In this document: positions 46,158 to 55,426 of the stretch, piece after piece
Position numbering within the stretch: the stretch's first letter is position 1
Layout of the letters: each line of letters begins with the position of its first letter
NCBI RefSeq assembly: GCF_009687845.1
Contig: NZ_BLAD01000041.1
Coordinates: 186,001-250,000, forward strand
Length of the DNA: 64,000 bases
Direction: 5' to 3'
Source of the DNA: Acrocarpospora corrugata
GTDB lineage: Bacteria > Actinomycetota > Actinomycetes > Streptosporangiales > Streptosporangiaceae
Notes under the pieces: model-generated
Database searches by the model: none
Told to the model about the DNA's origin: nothing
Seen by the model: the letters and a program-made list of their open reading frames with translations, nothing else
Made by a program: the position numbers and the translations under genes

Positions 46158-46727
46158 TCAGGCGCGGCGGCCCCAGGCGGCGAGTAAACGCGTCTGCGGG
46201 TCGGCCTCGGCGGGCACGTCGGCGTGTTCCCCTATCACACCGGACTGCCGGTAGGCCTCCTCCGCGCCCGCGAACCAGTTCGCGCAGGCGTCGACCAGTT
46301 CGGGATCGAGCCGGTCGACGACGCCTATCGCCTGGGACAGGTCCCAGGTGTGGATCAGCGCGTCCGCGAACAGCTCGGTGATGTACTCCTCACCCGGCAC
46401 GTCCGCGAACGACAGGTGCACGACCCGGGTCAGCGCGCCGTCGGCCGCCGTCGCCTGCACGGCCTCGTGCGCGGCCGAGTCGAACGCCTTGATCGGGTCG
46501 TCGCCCAGCAGGTCGCCGTCGAAGACGTCGCCGACCTCCCCGACGGTACGGCCCGCGAGCAGCTCCGGCGCCCACCGGCTCTCGTTCACGAGGTGATTGA
46601 CCAGGGAGTGCACGTTCCAGTCCACGCATGGCGTGACGATCTGCCACTGGTCGGCCCGAATGAGGTGCACGCGCTGACCGAAGGCATCGAGGGCCCGGCG
46701 GTAGGCGTCTCTGATATCGATGGTCAT
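46158..46727 (-). CDS. TIGR03086/DinB-like metal-binding protein
   Basis: About 189 residues with the mycothiol-dependent maleylpyruvate isomerase/DinB-type fold. 'DWNVHSLVNHLVNESRW' carries the first metal-binding His, and 'ELFADALIHTWDLSQAIG' the later His motif 'HTWD'. Proteins of this family (TIGR03086) may use mycothiol, but the reaction here is unknown. ATG 46727 is chosen; upstream Met codons in the same frame lack similarity. It is convergent with the bL37 gene. Confidence 0.8.
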   Translation of the reverse strand: MTIDIRDAYRRALDAFGQRVHLIRADQWQIVTPCVDWNVHSLVNHLVNESRWAPELLAGRTVGEVGDVFDGDLLGDDPIKAFDSAAHEAVQATAADGALTRVVHLSFADVPGEEYITELFADALIHTWDLSQAIGVVDRLDPELVDACANWFAGAEEAYRQSGVIGEHADVPAEADPQTRLLAAWGRRA

Positions 46728-47013
46728 GCTTCTGACGTTAACCCGTCGGAGCGTTCCCGTCATTCCGCTCATGTACGGCAGGCCCCAGCCCCGCGACTCT
46801 CGCGCCCCACCAGACCCACCCGATCGTGACCACGACCCCCGCGGCCATTTCCTCCGCGTTTGTCTACCGAAAAATACCCAATGACATCTGATAAACGGTC
46901 ATATGACAGTAAAGGAAATATGCGGCCCGCCATTTTTCCGCCAGCGAGAATGTGATGCGCCTATTCATGTGCCTATGGTGAAGAGTCCCTCGATTTCGAC
47001 TGGGAGGTAACTG

Positions 47014-47421
47014 GTGACCACCACATCGCCCGGACGGATGCCGTCGTCGACGCGCTCCAACTGGCTCGGCTTCGCCGGGATCATCGGCATCACGGTAGGC
47101 ATCTTCAACATCATCGGTGGGCTAGTCTCGCTCTTCCGCAGCAGCTTCTACCTCGCCAACAGCGGCCATATCCTGCTGTGGAACTTCACCGCCTGGGGCG
47201 TCATCTGGCTCATCATCGGAATCGTCCAGGTCGTCGCCGGATTCGGAATCCTCGGCGGAAAGATGTGGGCCAGAACCCTGGGCATCGTGATGGCCGCGCT
47301 CGCCATGCTCGGCCAGTTCGCGTTCGCCGCCGCGTTCCCGCTGTGGTCGATCATCGCCATCGCGCTGAGCCTGTTCGTCATCTACGCGCTGGTGGTCCCG
47401 CCGAGGGGCTCAGTCGCCTAG
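47014..47421 (+). CDS. Four-helix membrane protein (DUF7144-like)
   Basis: A 135-residue integral membrane protein with four hydrophobic helices: 'FAGIIGITVGIFNIIGGLVSLF', 'WGVIWLIIGIVQVVAGFGIL', 'LGIVMAALAMLGQFAFAAAF', 'LWSIIAIALSLFVIYALVV'. The GTG start has a clear GGGAGG upstream. This compact four-helix family is multi-copy in actinomycetes and of unknown function. The 5' region is AT-rich and probably contains its promoter, though I see no clear consensus. It is convergent with the next gene 17 bp away. Confidence 0.72.
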   Translation: MTTTSPGRMPSSTRSNWLGFAGIIGITVGIFNIIGGLVSLFRSSFYLANSGHILLWNFTAWGVIWLIIGIVQVVAGFGILGGKMWARTLGIVMAALAMLGQFAFAAAFPLWSIIAIALSLFVIYALVVPPRGSVA

Positions 47422-47438
47422 AGGTCGCCTAGCGACGG

Positions 47439-49175
47439 CTACGGCAGCATCAGCTCAACCCAGACGATCTTGCCGACCGGGGTCGGGCGGGTGCCCCAGC
47501 GATAGGTCAGCCGCTTGATCAGCTGGAGGCCCCGCCCGGTGTCGTCCTCCGAGGTGGGGGTGCGCACCGCGGGCGGGGTCGGCGAACCGTCGGAGACCTC
47601 GCAGACCAGGGTCCGCCTGTGCACCCGCAGCAGCCGCAGCTCGATCGGCGGCCAGCCGTGCTTGAGCGCGTTGGTGACCAGCTCACTGATGATCAACTCG
47701 GTGGTGTCCACCATCGCGCCCAGGCCCCACTCGCCGAGCGTGGCCCGGACGAACCGGCGGGCGTGCCCGACGAACCGGGGGTCGGCGGGCAGCGCGCAGA
47801 ACGCCGTCTCGTCGGGGGCCAGCTCGTGCACCCTGGCCAGCAGCAGCGCGATGTCGTCCCGCTCGTGACCGGGGCGCTGGCTGCTGATCGTGACGTCGCA
47901 CATCTCCTCAAGGTCGCCGCGCTGGATCGACAGCAGCCTGCGCAGCGCGGTGATGCCCTCGTCGATGTCCCTGGCCCTGCTCTCCACCAGGCCGTCGGTG
48001 TAGAGCGCGAGCACGCTGCCGGCCGGGAGGATCATCTCCCGCATCTCCAGCGGCTCGTTGCCGATGCCGAGCGGCAGGCAGGCCGGCAGTTCGATGATCT
48101 CGGTCGCGCCGTCCTCGTGGATCAGCACCGGCGGCACGTGCCCGGCTCTGGCGATCGCGCAGGAGCGGGTGACCGGGTCGTACACCGCGTACACGCAGGT
48201 CGCGATCTGGGTCGGGTCCAGGTCCTGGCTCATCCGGCTCAGCCGGAACAGTAACTCGTCCGGCGGCAGATCCAGGCTGGCCAGGGTGCGCGCGGCGACG
48301 CGCAGCTGCCCCATGGTGGCCGCCGCCCTGGTGCCGTGGCCCATCACGTCGCCGACCACCAGCGCGGCCCGGCAGCCCGGCAGCGGGATCACGTCGTACC
48401 AGTCGCCGCCCACCCCCATCAGGTCGCTGGCCGGCAGGTAGCGGGTGGCGATCTCCATGCCCAGCGGCTGGTGCAGGTCGGACGGGAGCAGACTGCTCTG
48501 CAGGGTGAGCGCGGTCCTGCGTTCGCGGGTGTAGAGGCGGGCGTTGTCGACGCAGACCGCGGTCCTGGCCGCGAGCTCCTCGGCGACCGCGACGTCCTGC
48601 TCCTCGAACGGCTGCCCGCCCGGCCTGCGGGTGAACACCGCGCAGCCGAGCACCCGGCCTCTGGCGCGCAGCGGCACCGCCAGGAACGAGCCGCCGGACA
48701 GCAGTTTGGTCACCACTTCGCGGTCCAGGCTGGCGCCGATCAGCCGCGCGGTCTCCTCGTCCAGCTCCGGATACATGATCGTCTTGCTGGTGGTCATGCA
48801 CTGCGCGTGTGGCAGCCTGGCCGGGAAGACGGTCACCTCGCCGACCGGGAAGGCCTCCAGCCACTCCTGCGCGCCCTCCTCGGCCACGCCGATGGCGACC
48901 CGCCGGACCAGCGCGGATCCATCGGCCGGGCGGGACGGGAACTCCCCGTCGATGACCAGCCGGTCCTGCACCATGATGGCGGCGGTGTCCGCGAAGCGCG
49001 GCACGGTCACGTCCATCAGCTCACGGCCGGTCTCCCCGAGATCGAGCGTGCTGCCGATCCGGCGGCTGGCCTCGTTGAGGAACGCCAGCCGCTCATGCGC
49101 GGAACTGGCACTCCGGCGCCGCCATTCGGCCCGGTCCCCTGGCACGGGGTCCTTGATCACGCTGTTCCGGTTCAT
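47439..49175 (-). CDS. GAF - PP2C phosphatase - anti-sigma-type ATPase regulator
   Basis: A 578-residue soluble three-domain protein. Residues about 30-195 form a GAF sensor. Residues 225-435 form a SpoIIE-type PP2C domain ('SDLMGVGGDWYDVIPLPGCRAALVVGDVMGHG', 'ALYTDGLVESRARDIDEG'). Residues 445-578 form a HATPase_c of the RsbW type ('LIISELVTNALKHGWPPIELRL', 'TGRGLQLIKRLTYRWG'). This fusion of phosphatase and anti-sigma kinase modules is common in Streptomyces-like genomes and links a ligand signal to a sigma-factor switch. The ATG follows GGAGAG. It is monocistronic and leftward. Confidence 0.9.
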   Translation of the reverse strand: MNRNSVIKDPVPGDRAEWRRRSASSAHERLAFLNEASRRIGSTLDLGETGRELMDVTVPRFADTAAIMVQDRLVIDGEFPSRPADGSALVRRVAIGVAEEGAQEWLEAFPVGEVTVFPARLPHAQCMTTSKTIMYPELDEETARLIGASLDREVVTKLLSGGSFLAVPLRARGRVLGCAVFTRRPGGQPFEEQDVAVAEELAARTAVCVDNARLYTRERRTALTLQSSLLPSDLHQPLGMEIATRYLPASDLMGVGGDWYDVIPLPGCRAALVVGDVMGHGTRAAATMGQLRVAARTLASLDLPPDELLFRLSRMSQDLDPTQIATCVYAVYDPVTRSCAIARAGHVPPVLIHEDGATEIIELPACLPLGIGNEPLEMREMILPAGSVLALYTDGLVESRARDIDEGITALRRLLSIQRGDLEEMCDVTISSQRPGHERDDIALLLARVHELAPDETAFCALPADPRFVGHARRFVRATLGEWGLGAMVDTTELIISELVTNALKHGWPPIELRLLRVHRRTLVCEVSDGSPTPPAVRTPTSEDDTGRGLQLIKRLTYRWGTRPTPVGKIVWVELMLP

Positions 49176-49230
49176 CTCTCCAGAATGGTAATTAGGAGCT
49201 CCGACGCATTTCAGGCTTTTTGCCAGAATG

Positions 49231-49259
49231 TACGGCTCCCGCTGACGACGGGAGCCGTA
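49231..49259 (-). terminator. Terminator after trpB2-like gene
   Basis: TACGGCTCCCG (49231-49241) and CGGGAGCCGTA (49249-49259) form an 11-bp perfect stem with a 7-base loop right after the TrpB2-like gene on the minus strand. Confidence 0.75.
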
Positions 49260-49264
49260 TCTTG

Positions 49265-50623
49265 TCAGACTCCCGGCAGCGTGGCCAGTGCCCGGTCGAT
49301 TCGCTCCTGCGGGAGGGCGAAGTCCTCCATCTCCCCGGCCAGATAACGGTCATAAGCCGCCAAATCGAAGTGGCCGTGGCCGCACAGCGCGGTCAGGATC
49401 ACCTTCGCCTCGCCGCTCTCCCGGCAGCGCACCGCCTCCGCGATCGTCTCGGCCAGCGCGTGCGTCGGCTCGGGCGCGGGAACGATCCCCTCGGTACGGG
49501 CGAAACGCAACCCGGCCTCGAAGCACTCCTTCTGGCCGAGGGCGGTCGCTTCGAACATGCCGAGCTCGTACATGTGGGACAGCAGCGGCGCCATGCCGTG
49601 ATACCGCAGCCCGCCCGCATGGATCGGATCGGGCACGAAATCGTGGCCGAGCGTGTGCATCTTCAGCAATGGGGTGAAGCCCGCGGTGTCCCCGAAGTCG
49701 TACGCATAGGTGCCCCGGGTGAACGTCGGGCAAGCCTGCGGCTCCACGGCGCGGATGGTCGGATTCATCCGCCCGGCGAGTTTCTCCCGGAAGAACGGGA
49801 ACGTCAGTCCCGCGAAATTGGAGCCCCCGCCGGTGCAGCCGACGATCACGTCCGGGGTCTCGCCGAACGCGGCCAACTGCTCGACGGCCTCCTCGCCGAT
49901 CACCGTCTGGTGGGTGAGGACGTGGTTGAGGACCGAACCCAGGGCATACCGGGTGTCGTCGTGCTGTCCCGCGATCTCGACGGCCTCGCTGATGGCGATG
50001 CCCAGGCTGCCGGGGGAGTCGGGCGACTCGGCCAGGATCTTCCGGCCCGCGCTGGTCACGGGGGATGGGCTGGCGTGCACCTTCGCGCCGTAGACGCCCA
50101 TCAACGAGCGCCGGTAGGGCTTCTGGTCGTAGGACGCGCGGACCATCCAGATCTCGCATTCCACCCCGTACTGGGCAGCCGCGAAGGCCAGCGCCGAGCC
50201 CCACTGGCCCGCGCCGGTCTCGGTGGTCAGGCGGCGCACACCCTGCTGGGCGTTGTAGCACGCCTGTGGGACGGCGGTGTTCGGCTTGTGCGAGCCGGAG
50301 GGTGAGCCGCCCTCGTATTTGTAGTAGATCCGCGCCGGGGTGCCCAGGCTCTTCTCCAGTCGCCGGGCCCGGATCAGCGGGGTGGGCCGCCAGAGCCGGT
50401 AGACGTCCAGCACGCTCTCCGGGATCTGGATGAATCGGTCCTGGCTGACTTCTTGGGCAATCAACTCCATTGGGAAGAGTGGTGCCAGATCGTCGGGGCC
50501 AAGGGGTTGGAGCGTGCCCGGATGGAGTGGCGGCGGTGGTGGCTCCGGGAGATCGGCGACGATGTTGTACCAGTTACGGGGTATGCGGGACTCGTCGAGA
50601 AGAATCCTGGTGGGTTCGGCCAT
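49265..50623 (-). CDS. TrpB-like pyridoxal-phosphate enzyme (TrpB2 type)
   Basis: A 452-residue TrpB2-type synthase beta subunit. The PLP lysine lies in '[15 protein letters not shown]', and the phosphate-binding glycines in '[14 protein letters not shown]'. TrpB2 proteins have an extended N-terminus and lack the residues for tight TrpA binding; they condense serine and indole independently or act on other substrates. There is no trpA neighbour, so salvage of indole is the best guess. The Pro-rich stretch near residue 27 ('[12 protein letters not shown]') is a family feature. A terminator follows. Confidence 0.9.
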   Translation of the reverse strand: MAEPTRILLDESRIPRNWYNIVADLPEPPPPPLHPGTLQPLGPDDLAPLFPMELIAQEVSQDRFIQIPESVLDVYRLWRPTPLIRARRLEKSLGTPARIYYKYEGGSPSGSHKPNTAVPQACYNAQQGVRRLTTETGAGQWGSALAFAAAQYGVECEIWMVRASYDQKPYRRSLMGVYGAKVHASPSPVTSAGRKILAESPDSPGSLGIAISEAVEIAGQHDDTRYALGSVLNHVLTHQTVIGEEAVEQLAAFGETPDVIVGCTGGGSNFAGLTFPFFREKLAGRMNPTIRAVEPQACPTFTRGTYAYDFGDTAGFTPLLKMHTLGHDFVPDPIHAGGLRYHGMAPLLSHMYELGMFEATALGQKECFEAGLRFARTEGIVPAPEPTHALAETIAEAVRCRESGEAKVILTALCGHGHFDLAAYDRYLAGEMEDFALPQERIDRALATLPGV

Positions 50624-50729
50624 AACACGCCCTCCACAACGACGGGGAGTGATCAGACCCCTCCCAGTCTCCGCCTCTCCCCGCCATTTGCAAAGCGATC
50701 AACGTCGTGACCTCGTATGACATGAAATG

Positions 50730-51620
50730 TCAGCCTTGGCGTTCTTCTTTCACTCTTTCCCGGACCAATGGGGCGACTTCTTCGGCGAAGCGGTGGAGTT
50801 GGGTTGTCTGGTCGCCTTCGCCCCAGAAGATGAAGGAGTCCATTCCGTACGCGAGGGCCAGATCGGTGAGTTCGTCCGCCCATTGGCCGGCGGGGCCGCG
50901 GAGGAATCCTTCGGAGGGGCCGTCGGTGATGGTGCCGTTGACGTTGTAGAGGCGGCGGATTTCGGAGGGTTCGCGGCCGGCTTTGGTGGCGGCGGTGTCG
51001 ATGCGGTCGTTCAGTTCGGGGAGGCGGGCCGGGGGCGCCCAGCCGGAGGAGGGGAGCCAGCCGTTGGCGGAGCGGCCGGTGAGGGCCAGGGCGCGGGGGC
51101 CCGCCGCGCCGAGCCAGATGCCGATCGGGTGGGCGGGGGGCGGGCCGGATTTGGCGCCGGTCAGGTGGTAGTGCTCGCCGGCGAAGCGGAGGTTGGACTC
51201 GCCGCTCCAGATCTTCCTGATCACCTGGATTGCTTCGGTGAGGGCGTCGATGGCCTCTTTGGGGGTTCGGGCGGCGGCGCCGTACGCGGCGATGGCCTCC
51301 CAGAAGGCGCCCGCGCCCAGGCCGAGTTCGAAACGGCCGCCGCTGAGCAGGTCGAGGCTGGCGGCGGATTTGGCCAGGACGGCGGGTGGGCGGAGGGGGA
51401 GACTGGCCACATCGGGAAATACGGTGATTCGTTCCGTGGTGGCGGCGATCATGCTGAGCAGGGTCCAGGTGTCCACGTAGCGCCGCTGGTACGGATGGTC
51501 CTGGACGCCGATCAGGTCCAGCCCGAGGCGTTCGGCCGTCCGCGCGGTCCGCAGCAGCGGGTCGTCCGCATTGGGAACCAGGAAATATCCGAACTGCACG
51601 TCGCGGCCGTAGTCACTCAT
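50730..51620 (-). CDS. LLM-class F420-dependent oxidoreductase
   Basis: A 296-residue luciferase-like TIM barrel. 'LGLDLIGVQDHPYQRRYVDTW' and 'SAASLDLLSGGRFELGLGAGAF' are typical of actinobacterial F420-dependent oxidoreductases of the MSMEG/mer type. It would use reduced coenzyme F420 for a hydride transfer; the substrate is unknown. It lies 42 bp downstream of the response regulator gene on the same strand, so it could be the last gene of the signalling operon and a target of it. Confidence 0.87.
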   Translation of the reverse strand: MSDYGRDVQFGYFLVPNADDPLLRTARTAERLGLDLIGVQDHPYQRRYVDTWTLLSMIAATTERITVFPDVASLPLRPPAVLAKSAASLDLLSGGRFELGLGAGAFWEAIAAYGAAARTPKEAIDALTEAIQVIRKIWSGESNLRFAGEHYHLTGAKSGPPPAHPIGIWLGAAGPRALALTGRSANGWLPSSGWAPPARLPELNDRIDTAATKAGREPSEIRRLYNVNGTITDGPSEGFLRGPAGQWADELTDLALAYGMDSFIFWGEGDQTTQLHRFAEEVAPLVRERVKEERQG

Positions 51621-51662
51621 GTTCGCGTGAACCCTCGGGCCGCGCGGATTGTTCCGGCCGGT

Positions 51663-52367
51663 TCAGTGGCCGCTCTCGGCCGCCAGCGACTGGTACTCGA
51701 TGATGTCGTCCGGCGTGATCAGGCCGTCCTGGATCGCGCGGGCCAGCAAGGTCGTCTTGGTGGGGGCGGCCCGGCCGGTGCTGGCGTACTTGATGCGGGC
51801 CCGTTCGATGTACTGCTTGACCGTCGCCTCGGTGATGCCCATCCGGGTGGCGACCGACTGCTTGTTCATGCCCTGGAACCAGAGCAGCAGCGCCTCCCGC
51901 TCCCGGGCGGACAGCATCGGCCTGGCCGTGCTCGCGTCGGCCACGACCAGCGCGCCCGCCATCGTCGGCGTGACGTAGGGCCGGTCCCGCGCGACCGCCA
52001 CGATCGTCTCCAGGCAGTGCTCGGAACTCTCCCCCTTGGTGATGAACGTGGCCGCCCCCGCTTTGAGGACATTGAGGACGGTCTCCTCATCCTCGTGCAC
52101 CGAATACACCACCACCCGGCGGCCCTGCGCGCACAGCTCAGGAATCCGGCCGATCATGAGAACCCCGTTGAGCTCCAGGTCGAGCAGGATCACGTCCGCG
52201 TCCGCCCCCGGCCCGTCGAGCACCGCCTCCAGCGTGTCCCCGCTGGCGATGATCTCGACACGTTTCAGCGGATCCGCGGCGACCCACGAGTGCATGCCCT
52301 CCAGGACCACCGGGAGGTCCTCCACCACGGCGAGCCTTACGGGGCGGTCCAGCCGCTCTCGATCCAC
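51663..52367 (-). CDS. LuxR-type response regulator
   Basis: A 234-residue regulator with a complete receiver (Glu16-Asp17, phospho-acceptor Asp63 in 'ILLDLEL', Ser89, Lys111 in 'FITKG') and a C-terminal HTH ('LSAREREALLLWFQGMNKQSVATRMGITEATVKQYIERAR'), ending in a 35-residue tail. The GTG start is preceded by a perfect AAGGAGG six bases upstream and lies inside the end of the preceding membrane-protein gene (31-bp overlap), which proves coupled expression. The partner kinase is presumably the gene two upstream. Confidence 0.92.
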   Translation of the reverse strand: MDRERLDRPVRLAVVEDLPVVLEGMHSWVAADPLKRVEIIASGDTLEAVLDGPGADADVILLDLELNGVLMIGRIPELCAQGRRVVVYSVHEDEETVLNVLKAGAATFITKGESSEHCLETIVAVARDRPYVTPTMAGALVVADASTARPMLSAREREALLLWFQGMNKQSVATRMGITEATVKQYIERARIKYASTGRAAPTKTTLLARAIQDGLITPDDIIEYQSLAAESGH

Positions 52368-53452
52368 AGCAGTCCTCCTTCGACCTGCGTTGCGACGTGT
52401 ACGCCGTCGGGCGAGGGCAGAACGAACTCCTCGGCGTCCGACAGCACGCTGATGATCACCTGGGTGGCGGTGGCGACCAATGTTACGCGTGCTTGTTTAC
52501 GTGCTCGTGCCAGCGCTTCCAAGGGGGCTTCGATCAGCGCCTGCCGTACCTCCAGAGCCAGGGGCGGTACGGTCCCCGCGGTGAGCAGATTGACCACGAC
52601 GCCGCGCTTCTCGATGTCGAAGACGCACGCGCGCAGCGTGTGCAGCAGCGGGTTCGGCGTGTCGTCCGTCTCGGCGATCAGGCGGCGGAGCCGGGCCGCG
52701 CCGACCGCGCACGCGTGCTGGACGTCCGGGTCACTGGGGTCCGCGCCCTCGGCCAGCCGCGTCAGCACCGGGGCCGCCGCCTGCCTGGCCTGCGCGTACC
52801 GCCGGAGCCGGTCGGCGTGGACCTGCTCGGCGGCACGCTGCGCGGCCTCCGCCCTGGCCAGGGTGCGGGAGTTGTCGGCGGCCCAGCGGGCGGCCAGATC
52901 GAAACCGTGCGCCCCCGCGCTGGCTCCCGCCTGGAGCGCCATGCTGCCGAACAGAATCACCAGGAACTTGCCGATCCACACCCGGTCCAGGGAATCCGCG
53001 GCGGCCATTCCGACCAGCATCACGATCGCGTTGGCCAGGAAGAACAGCCCGAGATCGGTCGGCCAGCTCCGCCGCCGCCAGAACAGAATGAGCGCCAGCC
53101 AGCCCACCGACCCCCAACCCCAGTTGGCCGGCGCCATGATCGCCTCCGGCCGGCAGGCGACGATCACCGCCGCGTCCGCCAGCAGCGCCAGCGCCCCCGC
53201 CGCCCACGGCCCGAACGGCAGCTTCCTGGCCGGATCGAGCAGCACCATCGAAGCCGCCACGCCGATGACGGAGTAGACGATCCAGGCGCCCAGCGCCACC
53301 AGGGGCCACCGGTATTCGGACCACCCGATGAGCGTGGACGGCAGGTCGGAGCCGAGATGCCAGGCGGCGACGATGGTCACCGCGGCCCTGGTGCTGGCCA
53401 GCGAATACCGCTGCGCGACGAGAAGCTCCGGGTCCGGGTTGGGTTCACTCAT
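52337..53452 (-). CDS. Degenerate histidine-kinase-like membrane protein
   Basis: A 371-residue protein: about five transmembrane helices in the first 180 residues, a coiled-coil linker ('LARAEAAQRAAEQVHADRLRRYAQA'), and a C-terminal region with the strand-helix order of a sensor kinase ATPase ('LEVRQALIEAPLEALARARKQARVTLVATATQVIISVLSD'). The H-box His, the N-box Asn and the DxGxG are all missing, so it cannot be a standard kinase. It overlaps both neighbours (ATGA with the kinase gene before it; 31 bp with the response regulator after). It is probably a pseudokinase partner or sensor for the active kinase. Confidence 0.75.
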   Translation of the reverse strand: MSEPNPDPELLVAQRYSLASTRAAVTIVAAWHLGSDLPSTLIGWSEYRWPLVALGAWIVYSVIGVAASMVLLDPARKLPFGPWAAGALALLADAAVIVACRPEAIMAPANWGWGSVGWLALILFWRRRSWPTDLGLFFLANAIVMLVGMAAADSLDRVWIGKFLVILFGSMALQAGASAGAHGFDLAARWAADNSRTLARAEAAQRAAEQVHADRLRRYAQARQAAAPVLTRLAEGADPSDPDVQHACAVGAARLRRLIAETDDTPNPLLHTLRACVFDIEKRGVVVNLLTAGTVPPLALEVRQALIEAPLEALARARKQARVTLVATATQVIISVLSDAEEFVLPSPDGVHVATQVEGGLLWIESGWTAP

Positions 53453-54606
53453 GGCGACCAGCGCAGGTCGACCCGGGTGCCCTGGCGGTCCGAGGCGACG
53501 GTCGCGGTGCCGCCCACGGCTTCCAGGCGTTCGATGATCGAGATGCGGATGCCGTACCGGTGGTCGGGGACCGAGGAACGGTCGAAACCGGTTCCGTGGT
53601 CGACGACCTCGATCTGGACCTGGGCGTCGTCGGTGGTCAAACGCACCTCGGCGGTGTCGGTGCCGGCGTGGCGGTGGACGTTGGCGAGCGCTTCCGCGAG
53701 GGCCTCCGCGAAGGCGTCGGCGACGAACCAGGGGACCGCGCAGGGGGAGAGATGTTCCTTCACCTTGAGGCCGGCGCGGGCGGTCACCGTGCGGACCCGC
53801 TGGTCCAGGGCGACGAAGGCGGCGCGCGGCTCGGTGGTCTGGGCGATGCGCTCCAGCTCTGACAGCTGGGTCGCCGCCGTTTCGCGGAGCATCGGGGAGG
53901 TGACCCGGATGCCTCCCGCGCCGACGATCATGAGCGTGGCCAGGAAGCTGCCGTGCATCCGGCTGTTCTGCACACGTTCGTCGGTCCGGCGCTCCTGCTC
54001 GACGGTTGCTCTTTCCTCGAAGTCGCGGAGCTGGGAGAGCAGGACGTCCGAGGCGCGGACCGCCTCCCTGAGCAGGGTGGCCAGCACGGCCGTCGCGCCG
54101 ATCTGGATGATGTTGATCCCGGCGGCGGTGTAGCCGCCGTCCGACACCCCCGCCGCCTGCGCGCCGACCAGATGCGCCACCGCGACCACCAGCCCGCCCA
54201 GTACGGCCGCGAGCGGAGTCCACGCCAGGCTCACCACGACAATCGTCATGGTGACCACCCCGGCGATCCAGCTGGCTCCCCCCGACAGCAGCTCGCTCGG
54301 CACCAGCCGATCCTGCAGCAGGCAGAGCACCGTGGTGAGCAGGAGCTCGCCGCTGACCAGCCAGATCGCCAGCCCCCACCGCCAGGCGATCCACGCGAAC
54401 AACCCCGTCCACACGAAGGTGACCGCGACCGCGGGCAGCAGCCACTCCGGTGTCACCGGCGGCGCCATGCTCAACAGGCCCGCGATCCCCGCCACCAGGC
54501 CGGTGACACCGCGCATGCCGGAAGCACACCGCGCGGTCACCCGATTCAGGGCGACCCGCGCCGGGGCTCGGCCCGTGGAACCGACTAACCGAACACCCTG
54601 TGCCAT
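53449..54606 (-). CDS. Sensor histidine kinase (HisKA_3-like, NarL-class partner)
   Basis: About 385 residues with four to five membrane helices, an H-box-like motif 'RVQNSRMHGSFLATLMIVG' in which His218 is followed by Gly rather than Asp, and a HATPase_c domain with N-box 'AEALANVHRHAGTDTAEVRL' (Asn309) and G1 'VVDHGTGFD' (Asp336). The ATPase looks functional. ATG 54606 is chosen; a TTG at 54672 in the same frame is unlikely. First gene of a three-gene operon with a pseudokinase and a response regulator. Confidence 0.82.
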   Translation of the reverse strand: MAQGVRLVGSTGRAPARVALNRVTARCASGMRGVTGLVAGIAGLLSMAPPVTPEWLLPAVAVTFVWTGLFAWIAWRWGLAIWLVSGELLLTTVLCLLQDRLVPSELLSGGASWIAGVVTMTIVVVSLAWTPLAAVLGGLVVAVAHLVGAQAAGVSDGGYTAAGINIIQIGATAVLATLLREAVRASDVLLSQLRDFEERATVEQERRTDERVQNSRMHGSFLATLMIVGAGGIRVTSPMLRETAATQLSELERIAQTTEPRAAFVALDQRVRTVTARAGLKVKEHLSPCAVPWFVADAFAEALAEALANVHRHAGTDTAEVRLTTDDAQVQIEVVDHGTGFDRSSVPDHRYGIRISIIERLEAVGGTATVASDRQGTRVDLRWSP

Positions 54607-54880
54607 CAGAGTCTCACTCGCCGACGTCAGGACAGTTAAGCGCCGTCCGAGTGTAAAGCCTTCCCCAGCCAAACATCAGACCGTATCGCGCTGTTTGGCC
54701 GCAATCGCCCTGGGCGAATGTCAGCTGAAAAGCCGTCAGCGCAGATCAGACGGCACCCCTTCTAATAGAGACGACTTCCAATAAAGACGACCGCAACCAG
54801 CTTCAGGCACGGTTCGCCGTGGGCGCGGACCCCGCTCCGCTGACCAGCGCACCGATCCCGCCCGCGATAGGAGGCCCGGC

Positions 54881-55093
54881 ATGCACGTAACGGAAAGCGA
54901 CATCCGCGCGACCATCGCCTCAGCCCGCGTCACCGACCCCAGAATCGCCGCCCAGTTCGACGACAAGGTCGACCGCGGCGACATCAGCGCCCTGACCAAC
55001 ATGATCAGCAGCCTGGTCCGCGTCTTCCTCGGCACCACGAAGAACGTCGACCACGACACGGCCTCCCGCGTCGCCCGCTCCTACCTCCGCTGA
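54881..55093 (+). CDS. Small protein of unknown function, 70 residues
   Basis: ATG 54881 follows AGGAGG at normal spacing and encodes a soluble helical protein ('MHVTESDIRATIASARVTDP', then 'LTNMISSLVRVFLGTTKNVDHD'). Acidic/basic balance is even. No known family is recognised. A strong hairpin 14 bp after the stop ends the transcript. The 274 bp upstream are shared with the divergent kinase operon promoter. Confidence 0.6.
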   Translation: MHVTESDIRATIASARVTDPRIAAQFDDKVDRGDISALTNMISSLVRVFLGTTKNVDHDTASRVARSYLR

Positions 55094-55107
55094 CGGCTCC
55101 CGAGAAT

Positions 55108-55141
55108 CCCCCGGTCAGTCCGCTGACAGGACTACCGGGGG
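55108..55141 (+). terminator. Hairpin terminator before the tandem hairpin array
   Basis: CCCCCGG (55108-55114) with CCGGGGG (55135-55141), continued by AGTCC/GGACT with a small internal mismatch, follows the small gene directly. Confidence 0.65.
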
Positions 55142-55146
55142 CTCAG

Positions 55147-55248
55147 GCATGTGATGCCGGGCATGTGATGCCGGGCATGTGATGCCGGGCATGTGATGCC
55201 GGGCATGTGATGCCGGGCATGTGATGCCGGGCATGTGATGCCGGGCAT
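55147..55248. repeat. Seven tandem 14-bp units, each an inverted repeat
   Basis: Seven identical 14-bp copies, GCATGTGATGCCGG, run from 55147 to 55244, plus a partial copy. Viewed as GGCAT-GTG-ATGCC plus one G, every unit is a 5-bp-stem hairpin. There is no coding function. The array stands in a 333-bp gap between the small gene and the convergent SDR gene. Copies are identical, so it is young or homogenised. Confidence 0.95.
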
Positions 55249-55253
55249 CCACC

Positions 55254-55271
55254 CCGCCCTCGCGAGGGCGG
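55254..55271. terminator. Perfect 18-bp palindrome after the SDR gene
   Basis: CCGCCCTCG-CGAGGGCGG lies between the tandem array and the leftward SDR gene, about 155 bp past its stop. It may act as a terminator or a protein-binding site. The remaining DNA to 55426 shows no gene. Confidence 0.4.
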
Positions 55272-55426
55272 CCTGCGTGGCGCACTCTGGGCTCCCTCCA
55301 CAGTCGTGCCGTGAGAGGTGCAACGTCGCCGCCACCCTCCTCAGCTGACTCGGGGAATAGCGACGACGGCTCCGCCGCGAATCGGCCGACATATCCGCAT
55401 ATGAGCGGTTGCTGGCCGGGCGGGGG

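Noticed and set aside
50718-50732. Palindrome TGACAT-GAA-ATGTCA near the end of the F420-type oxidoreductase gene
   Set aside because: It includes the stop codon and is short; chance occurrence is likely and the position does not suit an operator.
55147-55248. CRISPR array
   Set aside because: The 14-bp units are contiguous without spacers and no cas gene is in the window.
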